From Fasciolopsis buskii (Eukaryota > Platyhelminthes > Trematoda > Plagiorchiida > Fasciolidae), in assembly GCA_008360955.1 (NCBI GenBank), contig LUCM01005573.1, positions 218,319 to 282,318 of the forward strand: DNA of 64,000 bases, given 5' to 3'. Below the pieces are notes generated by a model. That model saw nothing but the letters and a program-made list of their open reading frames with translations. It was not told the origin of the DNA and ran no database searches. Of this stretch, positions 14,853 to 26,945 are shown piece by piece. The translations under genes were made by a program, and so were the position numbers. The stretch's first letter is position 1. Every line of letters begins with the position of its first letter.

Positions 14853-15300
14853 TCGCTGCAAGATAACGGACAGTAACCGTGCAAATCAGTGACGGATAGG
14901 TGCAACATGATGTGGTGAAGTTGAACAAACCGTTCACAGCCTGCCCGGTAGCGTAATGCCTAACGCGTTCGACTCAGAATCATTCATCCTTGTTCGGGTT
15001 CGGGTTCGGGTTCGGGTTCGGGTTCGGGTTCGGGTTCGGGTTGGCGTCCCAGTTCGGGCGCGGTGGATATGCACTGCTTATCATTCCTAACAAGGATGAA
15101 ACAGCTGTACAGTGCTTCCATGCCTTCTTCATGCTGACTTGACCGATCATATCACATGGTGAATGAATTATTTCATCAAAACATTCAATCTCCTACTACT
15201 AACATGTACCAAGTAATCAAGCTGTGTAGGTCATATCGAAAGCCTTCGTCGTACTTAGGCTACCTGCACAGAAGTGATGTATCATTTGGGGGACTATCGC
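14853..15300 (+). repeat. Tandem unit 1 (444 bp) containing an expanded SINE A
   Basis: The unit carries a short leader, a SINE A head at 14,938, a (GTTCGG)n tract at the B box, the SINE body, and about 230 bp of non-SINE spacer. Matching points in unit 2 lie 444 bases further on (14,917 to 15,361). Head, body and spacer are the same in units 1 and 2 as far as I compared them. Confidence 0.85.
14992..15042 (+). repeat. (GTTCGG)n hexanucleotide tract 1
   Basis: 51 bases, about 8.5 perfect units, placed exactly where the unexpanded SINE copies have GTTCGGGTTCGCGTGCC, that is, at the box B. It differs from the metazoan telomere repeat TTAGGG by one base per unit (TTCGGG). Confidence 0.97.
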
Positions 15301-15435
15301 TGTGAGCTAGCGGACAGTAACCGTGCAAATCAGTGACGGATAGGTGCAACATGATGTGGTGAAGTTGAACAAACCGTTCACAGCCTGCCCGGTAGCGTAA
15401 TGCCTAACGCGTTCGACTCAGAATCATTCATCCTT

Positions 15436-15523
15436 GTTCGGGTTCGGGTTCGGGTTCGGGTTCGGGTTCGGGTTNNNNNNNNNNGTTCGGGTTCGGGTTC
15501 GGGTTCGGGTTCGGGTTCGGGTT
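15436..15523 (+). repeat. (GTTCGG)n hexanucleotide tract 2, interrupted by gap
   Basis: About 6.5 units before and 6.5 units after ten N. The flanks are identical to tract 1. Open frames of repeated dipeptides (Gly-Ser, Val-Arg, Pro-Glu, Pro-Asn) across this stretch are a by-product of the hexamer and not genes. Confidence 0.97.
15475..15484. other. Assembly gap of 10 N
   Basis: Ten undetermined bases lie inside the hexamer tract. The true tract length, and possibly the number of 444-bp units, is therefore not known. Confidence 0.99.
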
Positions 15524-15841
15524 GGCGTCCCAGTTCGGGCGCGGTGGATATGCACTGCTTATCATTCCTAACAAGGATGAAACAGCTGTACAGTGCTTCC
15601 ATGCCTTCTTCATGCTGACTTGACCGATCATATCACATGGTGAATGAATTATTTCATCAAAACATTCAATCTCCTACTACTAACATGTACCAAGTAATCA
15701 AGCTGTGTAGGTCATATCGAAAGCCTTCGTCGTACTTAGGCTACCTGCACAGAAGTGATGTATCATTTGGGGGACTATCGCTGTGAGCTAGCGGACAGTA
15801 ACCGTGCAAATCAGTGACGGATAGGTGCAACATGATGTGGT

Positions 15842-16075
15842 GAAGTTCAACAAACCGTTCACAGCCTGCCCGGTAGCGTAATGACTAAGGCGTTCGACTC
15901 AGAATCGTTCGTCCTTGTTCGGGTTCGCGTGCCAGTTCGGGCGCGGTGGATATGCACTGCTGATGATTCCTAACAAGCTGGATGAAACAGCTGTACAGTG
16001 CTTCCATGGTTTCTTTATGGTGAGTTGGGCGATGATATCACATGGTGAATTATTTCATGAAAATATGAGTCATCT
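15842..16075 (+). mobile_element. SINE family A, copy with intact B box
   Basis: The head has A box GTAGCGTAATGACTAAGGCG (about 15,873-15,892) and B box GGGTTCGCGTGCC (15,921-15,933). The ends GCCCGG and TTCGGGC could pair as a decayed acceptor stem. The body GATGATTCCTAACAAGCTGG and the tail follow. It is the unexpanded reference for the two copies with hexamer tracts. Confidence 0.8.
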
Positions 16076-19000
16076 ACTTTAGCATAACGTTGAATTCCGA
16101 GATCCTAAGGAAAGTGAAAAAAATGAATTCGTATCTTCTTCAGAAATGTAAATGACGGAAGGGCTGTGCTTTTGTTGCGTGGGTGTTTTGCTTGTCATTG
16201 CTGGCGTTCTTGCGTCAATTTATCTGTCCGTTACATTTTGCCTAATCTGTTCCACTCACTCTGTCCAAAGTCCGCTCGATTTGTTGGCTTCTATCACGCA
16301 AGTTTTGAACTGGTTCTCCGTCTTAAGCGTTTTTCACGTTGATCCGAATTATGAAGTACATTCTTCTCTTTTCGTACCTCTTGTAGGCAAGTACTTGTTC
16401 GCAAAGTGCAGAGTGACGTACGGACATTCAATTCGTCTTTTAGTATAGACCAAGAGCTGTTGCCACTCAAGTCATCCGAATTTCCGCTCCTGCCAGAAGA
16501 ACAATTCAGAAAGTCAATTCAAGAACAGTTCCAAATAATTTAGACTTAATTCCTAACAAAGTTAAAAAGCTATCTTATCCTTCTTGTCGAAAATTAGAGT
16601 AACAGGATGGTTTAATTTAGAATGGTATCAACTCGCCAACAGTGTAAGTAACATTTTGCCCTTTTTAGGTCTCCGGTTCTCATTTAACCTTCATTTCAGT
16701 CATTGCAGAGCATTGTAACAGAACCGAAACTCTTCAGCGAATCGATCTGTTTGAGGTCGTCTAATTTTTTTATCATTACGTTACCTATGATTGGTTTTAG
16801 AAAAGCATTCTTGAATAGATCGGATCAGTACATGTTCGCCAAGCCTGTCGGTATCTTCAAAGGAATTAGGACTGGTATAACTTTATTCAAATTCCATGTC
16901 CTCAAAGGATGAACTTGCTTGATTTCCTTCCTTGATCATACAGTTTTTCTCAAATTGTTTCGCCACTTTTAAACCAATATTCCTTCTAATTTGCTTCCAG
17001 TTGATTTTGGCGGAAAATTAAAGTGAATTAATGAGTTAGGTATCTTGACCTACCCGATAGGAGCTGATTGTCTTTCTGTCCTTGTTATATCGCTTACTGT
17101 TCCTATCTCCATGGCAATCACAAACCCCGATGCTTGAAGTCATAACATCTGGTGTTCATTCTTCCGTGTTCGGGTATCCTCGAACGTTTTTCTTGATTTG
17201 AACGTCCTGGATCGTCGTCGGAACCAGATTCTGTTATTTGTAACTAACGAAATTTTCTGGCTAGTGAAAATGTTGATAAATCTAAGTAATGGTAAACAAG
17301 ACTTGTTTTTGTGTCGCATTTGATTCCTAGTTCAGTAGCAAAATACTCACTTTCAGTGTGGTTCAGATTGTACGTTATCTTTAGCAATATCTGCAAAGAC
17401 TGATGACGAGAAATTTCCCTCTTGATATCTGTACAGACTGAATATGGCAAAGACAGCTGTGCACCAAAGCTATGGGGCCTATTGGTTAGTGAGTTCACCT
17501 CATTTGCTGGTATGACAACAAAGTAGTTCGAATATCATAAGTTAACAGTTAACTTGTAATGTACTGAGCAAAAGAGAAGAAAATTGTGAAGGAAAGATAG
17601 TGGGGAACAGTCACCATGAAAACCCATTTGCCCTCCGTTTCAAGTCAAATGATAGTCAGTAAATTACTTAACATCGATCCAGACATAAGGACCTATTTAA
17701 CAACTTTTTTAAAGATTATCAGCTGCTTGGGACTGTAAACTAAAATTTATTGAGAGGGTCCTGTAGCCGAAACCCGGAATCATCCGTCACAACGGTATCA
17801 AACAGAAATTTGCTCTGCATCCAATTAATGAGAAGCAAACTAACTTGTCATTCCCGATTTCTCGGGTCACAAAAGTTTACATACCCTTGTAGTCATTGAA
17901 TGCGGCTGCAGGCCTATCGTAACAGTTCCAAGGAGAAGTAGAGTCTGAAACTTATACAGTTCTATTCCGCAACATGTAACCGGCTTCACGGCAACTGCTT
18001 TTTGGACAGTCTTAGTTGCGCAGGTGGCATTCAGCAAGAGATAAAGTAAACGAATACGGGAAATTCCGGGAACCTTCCTGATAAAAATATTGAAACTGTG
18101 ATTATGCCACCACCAAAGCCCGGTTCGACTGCCAATGTTCTACTGGCCTAGAGAAGAAAAGACTACAAAAACCACAATCCTTTTTGCGCAATCCTTGTTA
18201 ACTACCTCACGCGCAATCCCATTTTCCGCCTGCAATAACCCTTTTGTTCACCTTTTCATTGCTCTTTAAGTTGTCATTTAACATACTTGCTAATAGCCTG
18301 TGGTTACTCTGTTATCACCTTAGCGGCATGATGGACACACGATGCACTCACTCCGACAGTTTTATTACGTTACCGACTCAGTGTACGATTACTCGAAGTG
18401 TGATATCAGCCTTTCGGATCAGTTCTATATTAGTGACAATTAGAAGATATCAGTGTTCGAATTCTGCTTATTTGGACCAATCCGTGTGAGACTTGCAATG
18501 AACTGCTCCATCCAATAGTCATAGTGCAGACAAAAATTGCACGTGCATGTTTTTTCCACTAATTCACCAAAGAAATTTCAAAAAATTGATTTCCAACAAG
18601 AACTAACCTTTAAAATTTTCTCGAAACGATATAGTAGCCTCGTGATTGGTTTAAAGATATGATTTGACAGAATTTCACACCACATAAAAACCGAGTGCTT
18701 CATTCTCATTGGGATTCAGATAAGCAAAGGAAAAACTCGAGCGCAAAAAGAACAATGAACATGGCTTGAATTACTTTAGTTCCCCTTGACATGAATAATG
18801 CTGCGAAATAGAACGGAAACTGTAGAGAGGATAGCAGTCGGAATCATGTGTATGCAAATATGGTTTTAAAATCTAATTATTATGTGCATCATTAAGCAGA
18901 ACTTTGACTTTCATTCCAATCATGTTATTTACTAGAAATGAATGAAGTTGGAATGACCCTGGCCAAATAGCAGTCCCATAACGAGGAATTCGACTGGCAA

Positions 19001-19921
19001 TGGAAACATTCGGATTGCGAGTAATCTTGTCCAGACAACGAAATTTTAGCTCTCAGTCGAATGGTACGCAAAATCACTGACGTATTTTAGTGAACAAGAG
19101 TCATTCTACTCACATCCAAATAGGCGATTCATTTGTGTTCAAAAGACTATTCATTTTAGATCAACAGGTCTATTCTCATAGTTGAGCTCTCAAGATCTTA
19201 TCTGGACAGAACCGGTTAATGGTGAATGCTGTTATCCTCAAGGCAGCACACAATATGTAAGTTGCCATGTGAAGCAGTCCGTTTTTCGAATTCAAAATCC
19301 CGTGGAATGATGAAATCTAGTGCAATAAAATTTATGACCATAAATTATACTTTCTCTTGTACTGGTCACATAACTTTTCAACTAGGATCAATTCGGACTA
19401 AGCAATTACAACTACGATAAATCGATGAGATTCGTATTTTTTTATGTTAATAGGTAAATCATCACAGCAGATGGCCAGAATGACTCCGCGACGCAACCAA
19501 GTTTTCCACGAGAGGAACTCAAAACTGAGACTTTTGATATTTTGCCAATGATGCTGATGAAATCATTTTTATCCTGTGAAACGCGGTGCTGATGACATCG
19601 TTATCCGTGTTCGACAGATAAACTCACACTGCAACGGAGTTTGGAGAGTGAGCTTATCCAAAGCAGTTGTGATAATGCATGGATTGCATGGATTCATAGG
19701 TGTCCAATACGGAAAATATTTTAACAGAGCAAAACAGCCGGTCGTGTAATCCAACTTTAAAGGTCCGAGTTGAACACAATCGTTATGCGCATTCAACAAC
19801 TGTTAGTCATCTCATCTCGCTACATTAAAATGAAGCGGTCTCCCCGAGATGAACGACGATTTTCCTCAGCAAAGCACAAGCTGGACCACGACTCGTAACA
19901 CCTAGAAATTAATGTAACCAA
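16076..19921. other. Non-coding, nothing recognised
   Basis: One plus-strand frame (16,152-16,448, 98 codons) has a hydrophobic stretch LLVIAGVLASIYLSVTFCLI near its start, but no homology, splice context or second exon supports it. The rest is empty. Confidence 0.45.
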
Positions 19922-20045
19922 TAGTGCTTAAGCGGTTAGCATGGTGGCTTTTCAACCTGAATGCGGTGGATTTGAATCCTTCCACCAACGGTCGGCTTTT
20001 TCGCTTGGTAGCTCTCAGCTGGAGACGACCATCTTCGTAAAATTT
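19922..20045 (+). mobile_element. SINE family B, copy at 19.9 kb
   Basis: A-box-like TGCTTAAGCGGTTAGCATGG and B-box-like GGATTTGAATCCTTCCACC are spaced as in a tRNA gene. The following words, GGTAGCTCTCAGCTGGAGACG, resemble the family tail GGGCAGCTCTCTGTTGGCCG at 37.77 kb. The cloverleaf is not closed, so this is a SINE and not a tRNA gene. Confidence 0.5.
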
Positions 20046-23000
20046 ATGTACATTACTGCCTTATTGCTAGGGAAGTTAAATGATAAAAGCAGTAATATTC
20101 CATTCAACCGCAACATATGCCCACTTTTGAGGGTCCTGATGGACATGCATTAGTGGTCAAAATATCTTGACCTAGAAAAGAAATGCGGTCGCTATACTGC
20201 CATCGGAAGCGATGGATTTTGTACGCCGTCGGTACTTTGGCAGTAGAATCAGACGACTGATGCCGAAATGAATTTATGCGATTCCAAAATAATCCCTCAC
20301 ATTGATTGTATTTCCGAATGAAATTGCAGCAGTAAGCGTAACCTGCCTCGTATGTAAGCGACTTTTTAGTTCTATCAACATCATTAACTGATGGGTTTTC
20401 ATGAGCCGCCTAGATTCTATCGAACCCATATTGCGTCTCCCATTGATGACGACTGCGCTGTAGTGACCGCCATCCATAATGGAAGAGCACTGAAGTCAGT
20501 CAAACCTTACACGGAACACAACTGAAATTTCGTTTACTGCATACCCAGTCAGCTACTTTGATTTCATAAAGTTACCGTTGATAACATCCCTAACCTCGTA
20601 AATACTTTCAGTTTCTATCAGCGCCTTTTTTAGTAAAAATGACCAGTTAGTGGGAATGTCTTTCTCATTTTGCAACCTAATCAGTTTCAATGATAAAGTG
20701 TTTTGCATTATCAAAGTCCATCGCGTTTCGTGCTTTGATGAGTTTTAAATCGAAAAACTGCCGTTTGCAATAGCAATTACGGTACTATAGAAACCTCAGG
20801 AAGCACTTCGTAGACAGCCATTTCCTTGACAGCAAACCGTGGGAGTGTTCACCTTTTGCTGACCAGATCATGATCAGGAGAATTTCGGGTTTAGTCGCGA
20901 AATTGTTCTGGGAACATTTAGTATTCTGGTGCAACAGTATCGGGTGACAACTTACATAGTCGAATGAAAATTCGCAATTCCAGATTGGAACGAATCATCC
21001 TGTTATTAACCCTCTGCGCTAGCCAAATTCCAACCAATGGTATTTGAGTTGACTTTACCAGAATATGCACGCCTTGCCGAAAGTCGTATAGCAAGCATCG
21101 TATGAGCACTCACTTATCCAGTTTATGAAAGCATCAAAAATAAAATAACGAGGCCTGTACCTTTGATATTCAGTGAGAAGTTAAAAAGCTTTTCAATAAT
21201 GAGTCGTAAGATTTGCGGTTATCTAGCGAGCACATGGGCTGGAAATTTAATAGGTGTCCAATTTTAGCCACTTTCTGTAAATTTCAACTATGAAAAGTAT
21301 GGTCCCGCCAAGGAACCCAAAGGGAGCTTTGTTCACAACAGTTTAAGGTATATATTGCATGAAACCCAGCATCGACAAATACCGGTAATCGATAGGGTTG
21401 CCACATTGCCGCATTATTTTGGTAATATGTTGAGAAGCCTAGCAACGCGAGTGTTGAGTTACTTTTACTTCATACTCAGAATCGTTTTGGAACTTTTGCG
21501 TTAATACCCGCCGTTTAGATATCGCTGAGTTATCTTTACAGGACGAGGAACATAATTTTGGTAACATCGAAATTCGCCTTGTGCCCTGACTTTATATGAA
21601 ACTTACTGTATAGCTAGGCTTACCGTTGGAAGAAAACTGTTCTACTCAAGGCATTTTTACTAATTTCTGATGAAGCACATCAGCAAACGTCTTCCGCCGA
21701 AACCCTCAGTTTTGACTTAACTCAATATCCCCGCAAACACAACGAAATATTTTCTCCTACTTCATAATAAGTTTTATTTTGTTCCTTTAGGAAGACTGCT
21801 TTATTTTATTTAGACTGATTTATGGGAGTGAGACACCTTTTTCCAGAAATTTACTGCTAGGAAAACACGCTTGCAAGCATTTTACAGATCACCACTAACC
21901 AGGCATACGCCGACAAAACTTGTTGCCAGGTTAAAGCGCTAAACATTTTCCATCACAACAAAGCATAATTATATTCCCTGTTTTATTTTCCGAGTACCCA
22001 GCACTCCATATTCGCTATTGTTCTTCCCCATATGGACAAAGCTACATGAAATATCGGAACGTCAGGATTAGAGCAGAAAACCTTTTGTCGCAAAGTTTCA
22101 GCACGAATGTAAATAGTTCACTGGACACTTTTGATGCGATTGACTTTCTGCACAAAATACGTTCTTGGCATAGACCATTCACTTAAGATTTTTCAAATAG
22201 TGACTCGTTTAGCTTAGGAAAGGCAAACAATTAACCATGGATGATTAACTTGAACAAGGCTTTTTAATCAGTTCACTGTGGGATACAATGTAGCACCGAA
22301 AGATTCCACCCATTCCATTTCGTTGTTTCATTAACACGATAGCAGTTGACGAGACGCACTTGGTTGACCTCGAAACAAAGCTAAATTTGACATAAATCAG
22401 GATAAGTCCAGAATAAAAGTTATCTTGTTCGTAATCAATGATGTTTATTAATCTCAACCTAGCGTAAACTATCCCATTCATAAAAATAATCACCTTTAGC
22501 CTGTAAATACTTGCACAGTCTCGAGTAGATTATTCGACACAATAAGTTCTTTTCTGGAACAAGCCGTCCGGACAGAGTTCACGAATGTGAACTAGGATGA
22601 ACTCCAATATTCTTCTAGAAAAGATTCGGGAACTTTTCCGCATCCAGAGGGTCTAGTCCTGATTCCTGTTCATTTGAGCTTATTACAGACTATAAACAAA
22701 TATAATAGAAAACTATTAAATAAATTAATAATCGTTCTTCTTGCTTTTTTATACGGCCTAAGTACTGGAACCGTCGCAATGGTAAAAAGGGATATTTTCG
22801 AGTGTTTCACGTTTATCGGTTCATGTAATTACACATCAACACTGTTTCCGCTGTGAACATGGATACGGGTGGCTATCTTTACTTTATGGTAACTCATGTC
22901 TTTTTGGACCCTATCAATGACAAGACGGTCAACAAACTGCATGCATTGACATAAGTCGACGGGGAATGTGAGATTTAGGCACAAGTGAGAGTACAATGAA

Positions 23001-23162
23001 CCGCTTTTATGATTTAACTATTGCCTACAAAAGCGTGGAACTCACAGTTGCAAGAGTTTGTGTAGAACTTTGGAAGTAAAACACGCCACCCTCGGTTTAC
23101 TTGAAGTCTACAAACTTCCATTTATGTGAACAAATTTTTGGAAGCTAAAAGCCCTCGGGTAC
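20046..23162. other. Non-coding, nothing recognised
   Basis: No open frame over 82 codons, no mobile-element words and no RNA gene seen. Confidence 0.5.
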
Positions 23163-23258
23163 TGACACAAATAAGAGTTTCGACCAGGGTTTGAACCTCA
23201 GAAATCTCGGTCACCTTGACCATAAACGGAAATTTGCTGCTGCCCCGGTGGCTACCTC
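23163..23258 (-). mobile_element. tRNA-like SINE, probably family B
   Basis: On the minus strand the A-box-like stretch AGGTAGCCACCGGGGCAGCA is followed by the B-box-like GAGGTTCAAACCCTGG. Order and spacing fit a Pol III promoter. The tail match to the other copies is weak, so family membership is tentative. Confidence 0.4.
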
Positions 23259-23396
23259 CCCTGATTACCTGAGACTTTGGATGTTTTTATTAATCCTTAT
23301 GTTCGTGTTCAATGGGTTGTTGGTTCCAACCATCCCTTCTTGTGCAATGGGGAATGACCCGAAACAAATCTCTTACATTAAGTCTATACATATTTA

Positions 23397-23428
23397 CATA
23401 TATATATATATTTAGGGGGAGAGAGTAA
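23397..23428. repeat. (AT)n followed by a G/GA-rich stretch
   Basis: CATATATATATATATTTAGG is followed by GGGAGAGAG. The same order (AT tract, TTAGAG, GA repeat) occurs at 54,388-54,416. Confidence 0.85.
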
Positions 23429-25239
23429 GAGTAAAAACAAAGGTAAATTTTCCGCATAAACTTGACAATATGTAGCAATACTTGCCAAAATTGATCTCAA
23501 TTCCAAGAAGAATGTGAACAAATCTTTCTGTGGTGAAAAATAACGTCTCGTAAACAGTAGTATGGAATAACAAGAAATGCGTTTTCCCGAAATCCTTGGT
23601 TTGGTCAACATAGGAGGAAGAGCAGTGACTTCTCGATTTTTCGCCAATTGCACAATGACGGGATAACTGAACTGCAATGACTGTAAATCGGTTCCTTTTT
23701 TTGAGTGAATTAAGCATCGATAAGAAGTCATTGAAATAGCACTGATGTCATTTACTGCGATGGTCGTGCTACTAAACCACCGTACTTCATAAGTCTCCAG
23801 TTTAGTCTGTCTATGGTTTATTTTTTCTTTAATCCATTACCCCAACGCATTGTGTTTTACCAATCTTCTTAAGCACACTGGAGAAGAATCAATGTTTACA
23901 CACGATTAACACCAGCAGACCAGTGACTTGTAGAAAATAGAGATCGACTGATTGCAATGCAATTTGTAGGTAAATGATATCAGGAGGAGGAAGCAGCCTG
24001 CAGGAGAGCCATAAAAAATAATCATGTTCCTCAAATCCAACTTCATGAAGCCACAAAAGCATGTTGTTCAAAACCTGGCCTGAACTTTGTCCCGTGTATA
24101 AATAAACGATCAGTATAAACTCGTTAATCATCAATTACAAGGTGATGTTTCGCTAGTTGACAAAATATCCAGGGAATAAAACTGCACCGTAATCACTCAG
24201 AAATCAGGTCGATGGAAATTTGGATATTGTGAGAAAATCTGATGAACTAATTTTCGGAGCCCTTCCGGTGCATGCAGCATACAAAACACTCGGTTTCGTG
24301 TTAATCGTTTCCATTGTCGTGTTTCCTGTCCCACGACCAAAGAAGTGACTCAGTCAGCAAACCAGTAGCATAGTTGAAAATACTAGGGCCAAATTTTGTT
24401 TCCCGAAACAACTTTGCCTATTGCATTCGATTAGTGCAATTTATAGTATTGCCTTGTGGATGACCGCTTAGTAAAATATGCTTCACACATTATTTTTGCA
24501 CTCCGTGCACGGACACCTCGACATTAAATCAGTGACAGGAAATATGATCATTAGTGTCCCCATTTCACTAGATATTTAGGACAAAATAAAGTAAAAAATT
24601 TGCTGTAACTGGTCTGATCAGGATCAATGATAATATCTTCATTGGCGATATTTCCTAGTAATTTGGGCACTAGTATATATTCCCTTTCCTGAAGCGAAAT
24701 GGTGTTAAGTGTTACTGTCCCCAGTATCCGACTTTAAGCTGATTGAGGTAAAACTGGTTCCTGAGGGCACGAAGAGCTTTGTCATGCATTTCAAAGATTA
24801 TTCCAAATTATTTCTTGTATTTTAACGATCTTTAAAACATTTCTGTCCTTATTTGCGTATGTGTTAATTCATTTATACATGCTAACAGTTTAGTCAGTCG
24901 ATTTTTTTCATGTCGAACAACACTGAGCGCTAACATTTTAACAAAAACGAAAAACTAGAGCGTAATGCCCTCCGGTCCTTTTGCTTGTTGCAAACTGGGA
25001 AATGCGTTTAGCTGTTGCTTTCTTATGAAATCCCACTTATTGTGTGCGTGCCATTTCGCGGAAAAACCGTGGAAAGCCCGGTTATTGGGACCAACTGCTT
25101 CTGGCAATACTGAGAGCGATTTATTAATTACAGTGTATACTCTCATTGCTATATTCCATTTCTGTCATAATTTATCTTTTTATCTTTTATCTTTTACTTC
25201 CTTTATTAGTGAAACAACAATGTACACCGATTTTCAGGA
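23429..25239. other. Non-coding, nothing recognised
   Basis: Two overlapping minus-strand frames (23,731-23,384) extend out of the microsatellite and have no motif. Otherwise empty. Confidence 0.5.
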
Positions 25240-25362
25240 AGGAGGCTGCGGTCAACAGAGGGCTACGAAGTGGGGCTGTTGACCGGCGGTGGGAGGATTC
25301 GAACTCGCGACCTTTACCTCCGAATGCCACGACCCTATCCGCTTGGCCACCTCCGGCCATTC
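25240..25362 (-). mobile_element. SINE family B, best-preserved copy
   Basis: The minus strand reads GGAGGTGGCCAAGCGGATAG (A box), then GCGAGTTCGAATCCTCCCAC (B box), then a tail CTCTGTTGACCGCAGCCTCC that parallels CTCTGTTGGCCGTGACCCCC of the 37.7-kb copy. The head looks derived from a class II tRNA (Ser or Leu type, with a long region between the boxes). The T stem does not pair properly, so it is not a functional tRNA gene. Confidence 0.7.
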
Positions 25363-26809
25363 TATTTGGAGGAGAGGAAGAAATTTTCCCCAGAAGCACG
25401 CGAATTGTTTTGCAGTTATCGCTGCTCATTAGGCAGGTGTACTCACTTGCCCAGGCGTCATCATTTTTGCACACATCTAGTACTTCAAATCATATTGTTA
25501 TCTTTTTTTTCACCTGAACAGTGGCACTTAAAACTACCATTGACAGAATATACTTCTCGTTAACAAGCGGTCCGGCAGCTCTTTCTTTGGTCACTCCTAC
25601 ACTAACACTTTGGTCATTAAATGTCATGCCAGACTTTCGTCTTTTTTCGTGACACGGTGATTAATATCAAATGCCTAGCTCCCATTTGATTTCTTAGTGA
25701 AACCAGTTTACATCATAACGTGTCTATACTGTTTTAGGCCTCCCTGTGCCATTTTAAAAAAAATATTTTAACCGTATTTCCGTTACTCTCTACTCGTTTC
25801 AGTATTATCCCGACCAGGGACAATGTCGCTTCAGACAATCCAATCACAAAATGCTCTGAAATTTTCACCTATAACGTTATAATCCTGTCTGGACAAATCA
25901 TCATTTTCTTGTCTGTCAGAAAGAAAATTTATTCTTGTTAGGCGAACCAAAGACTTACCAGGATGAAAAAAATTCTAGTTAAGACAAAAACATGTGTGAT
26001 GCCTGAATTTCTATACTTAAATCATCACTCCATGGCATCCTACTGGTTTTTCGTTTGGTTAGACATAAAGACTTCTGCTGCCCCATGGAGACTGCTTTCT
26101 TCAATATCAACAAAATGGCTTAACCCTTGCTTCAATGTTTGAAAAGACAATGAAAGATTCGCATAAACTTCACGACTTAGTTATAACTAAATGATGGTTG
26201 ACCTTAATTAGACGGGTATTATTGCTAATAAGTTCGTCAATTTCCAAACAGTTTTTGGGTACCACCTCTCTGGCACGGAATCAAGAATCTGTGCGGATCT
26301 TCAATAAAGTTTCGTCGATTTCATCTCGGCAGTATGGTCTTCGCCCGGAAATCTACTAAGGTAATGTCTCCCCCAGATACTCTAATCAAAACATTTTCTA
26401 AAGTGTTTTTTGACCTTCACCATCGATTTCTTTTTACCTAAGTTGTTCAGAACGTTTATCCAGTGTATTTTTTCCCTGGATACTCCTAGTTGGTCCTTTT
26501 CATTTTACAATGAAGCCTAACAGGTAAAGTGTAAATACAATTCTTCTTCATAAGTCTGAGTTCCTTGGTTGCCACCTATTTTATTGCTAGTGGATTTCAG
26601 AGAACTTAACTTGACAACAAATAACAGGCATCTGTTCGTTGCAGTCTTATTCTATTTTCTATTGTGCCAAAAAAGACGTCATGTATATTCTCAAATCCAT
26701 AAACCGAGGTACCTAGCAGTTGAGCAACTTTGTATCACTGTTCTCGTTCATTGTGTGGTAACATGGTTCACTTCACCGTTGCGAAACCATGAGAACAATC
26801 GCCTCATTT
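25363..26809. other. Non-coding, nothing recognised
   Basis: The frames overlapping 25,363-25,563 are read-through of the SINE. The first two thirds of the 26,569-26,946 frame are unrecognised. Confidence 0.5.
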
Positions 26810-26945
26810 TGTTAGAAATATCTAGGTACCCATTTTGTCGTGGTGGGTTGATGCTACTGGTGATTCCCGAAACGGATGAAGCAGATGTGCAGTGCTTTCA
26901 GGCGTTTTTATCGGTAAATTGTGATACTGCTCCCCAAGTTGATTA
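26810..26945 (+). mobile_element. SINE family A, diverged body
   Basis: It reads CGTGGTGGGTTGATGCTACT, GGTGATTCCCGAAACGGATG and AAGCAGATGTGCAGTGCTTT. These align with CGCGGTGGATATGCACTGCT, GATGATTCCTAACAAGGATG and AAACAGCTGTACAGTGCTTC of the 15.9-kb copy. The tRNA-like head upstream is too decayed to call. This explains the last third of the 125-codon open frame at 26,569-26,946, which I therefore do not call a gene. Confidence 0.65.

Larger units (their letters stand above)
15301..15841 (+). repeat. Tandem unit 2 containing an expanded SINE A and a 10-N gap
   Basis: This is the same unit as 14,853-15,300, with a longer hexamer tract interrupted by ten N (15,475-15,484). The next matching point (15,842) is 481 bases on. 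The unit ends in GTTCAAC where the previous one had GTTGAAC. Confidence 0.85.

Noticed and set aside
14992..15523. Interstitial telomere
   Set aside because: The unit is TTCGGG and not TTAGGG. It sits at a SINE box B and has a clear local origin by slippage.
15378..15631. Open frames of Gly-Ser, Val-Arg, Pro-Glu and Pro-Asn dipeptide repeats on both strands
   Set aside because: They are the six translations of the GTTCGG hexamer across a gap of N. No real protein is implied.
16152..16448. Small membrane protein with one hydrophobic stretch
   Set aside because: The length is within chance, and there is no homology, splice sites or partner exons. The hydrophobic run alone is weak evidence.
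25240..25362. A functional tRNA-Ser or tRNA-Leu gene on the minus strand
   Set aside because: A and B boxes are good but the T stem does not pair, and the same tail follows in other copies. It is a SINE.
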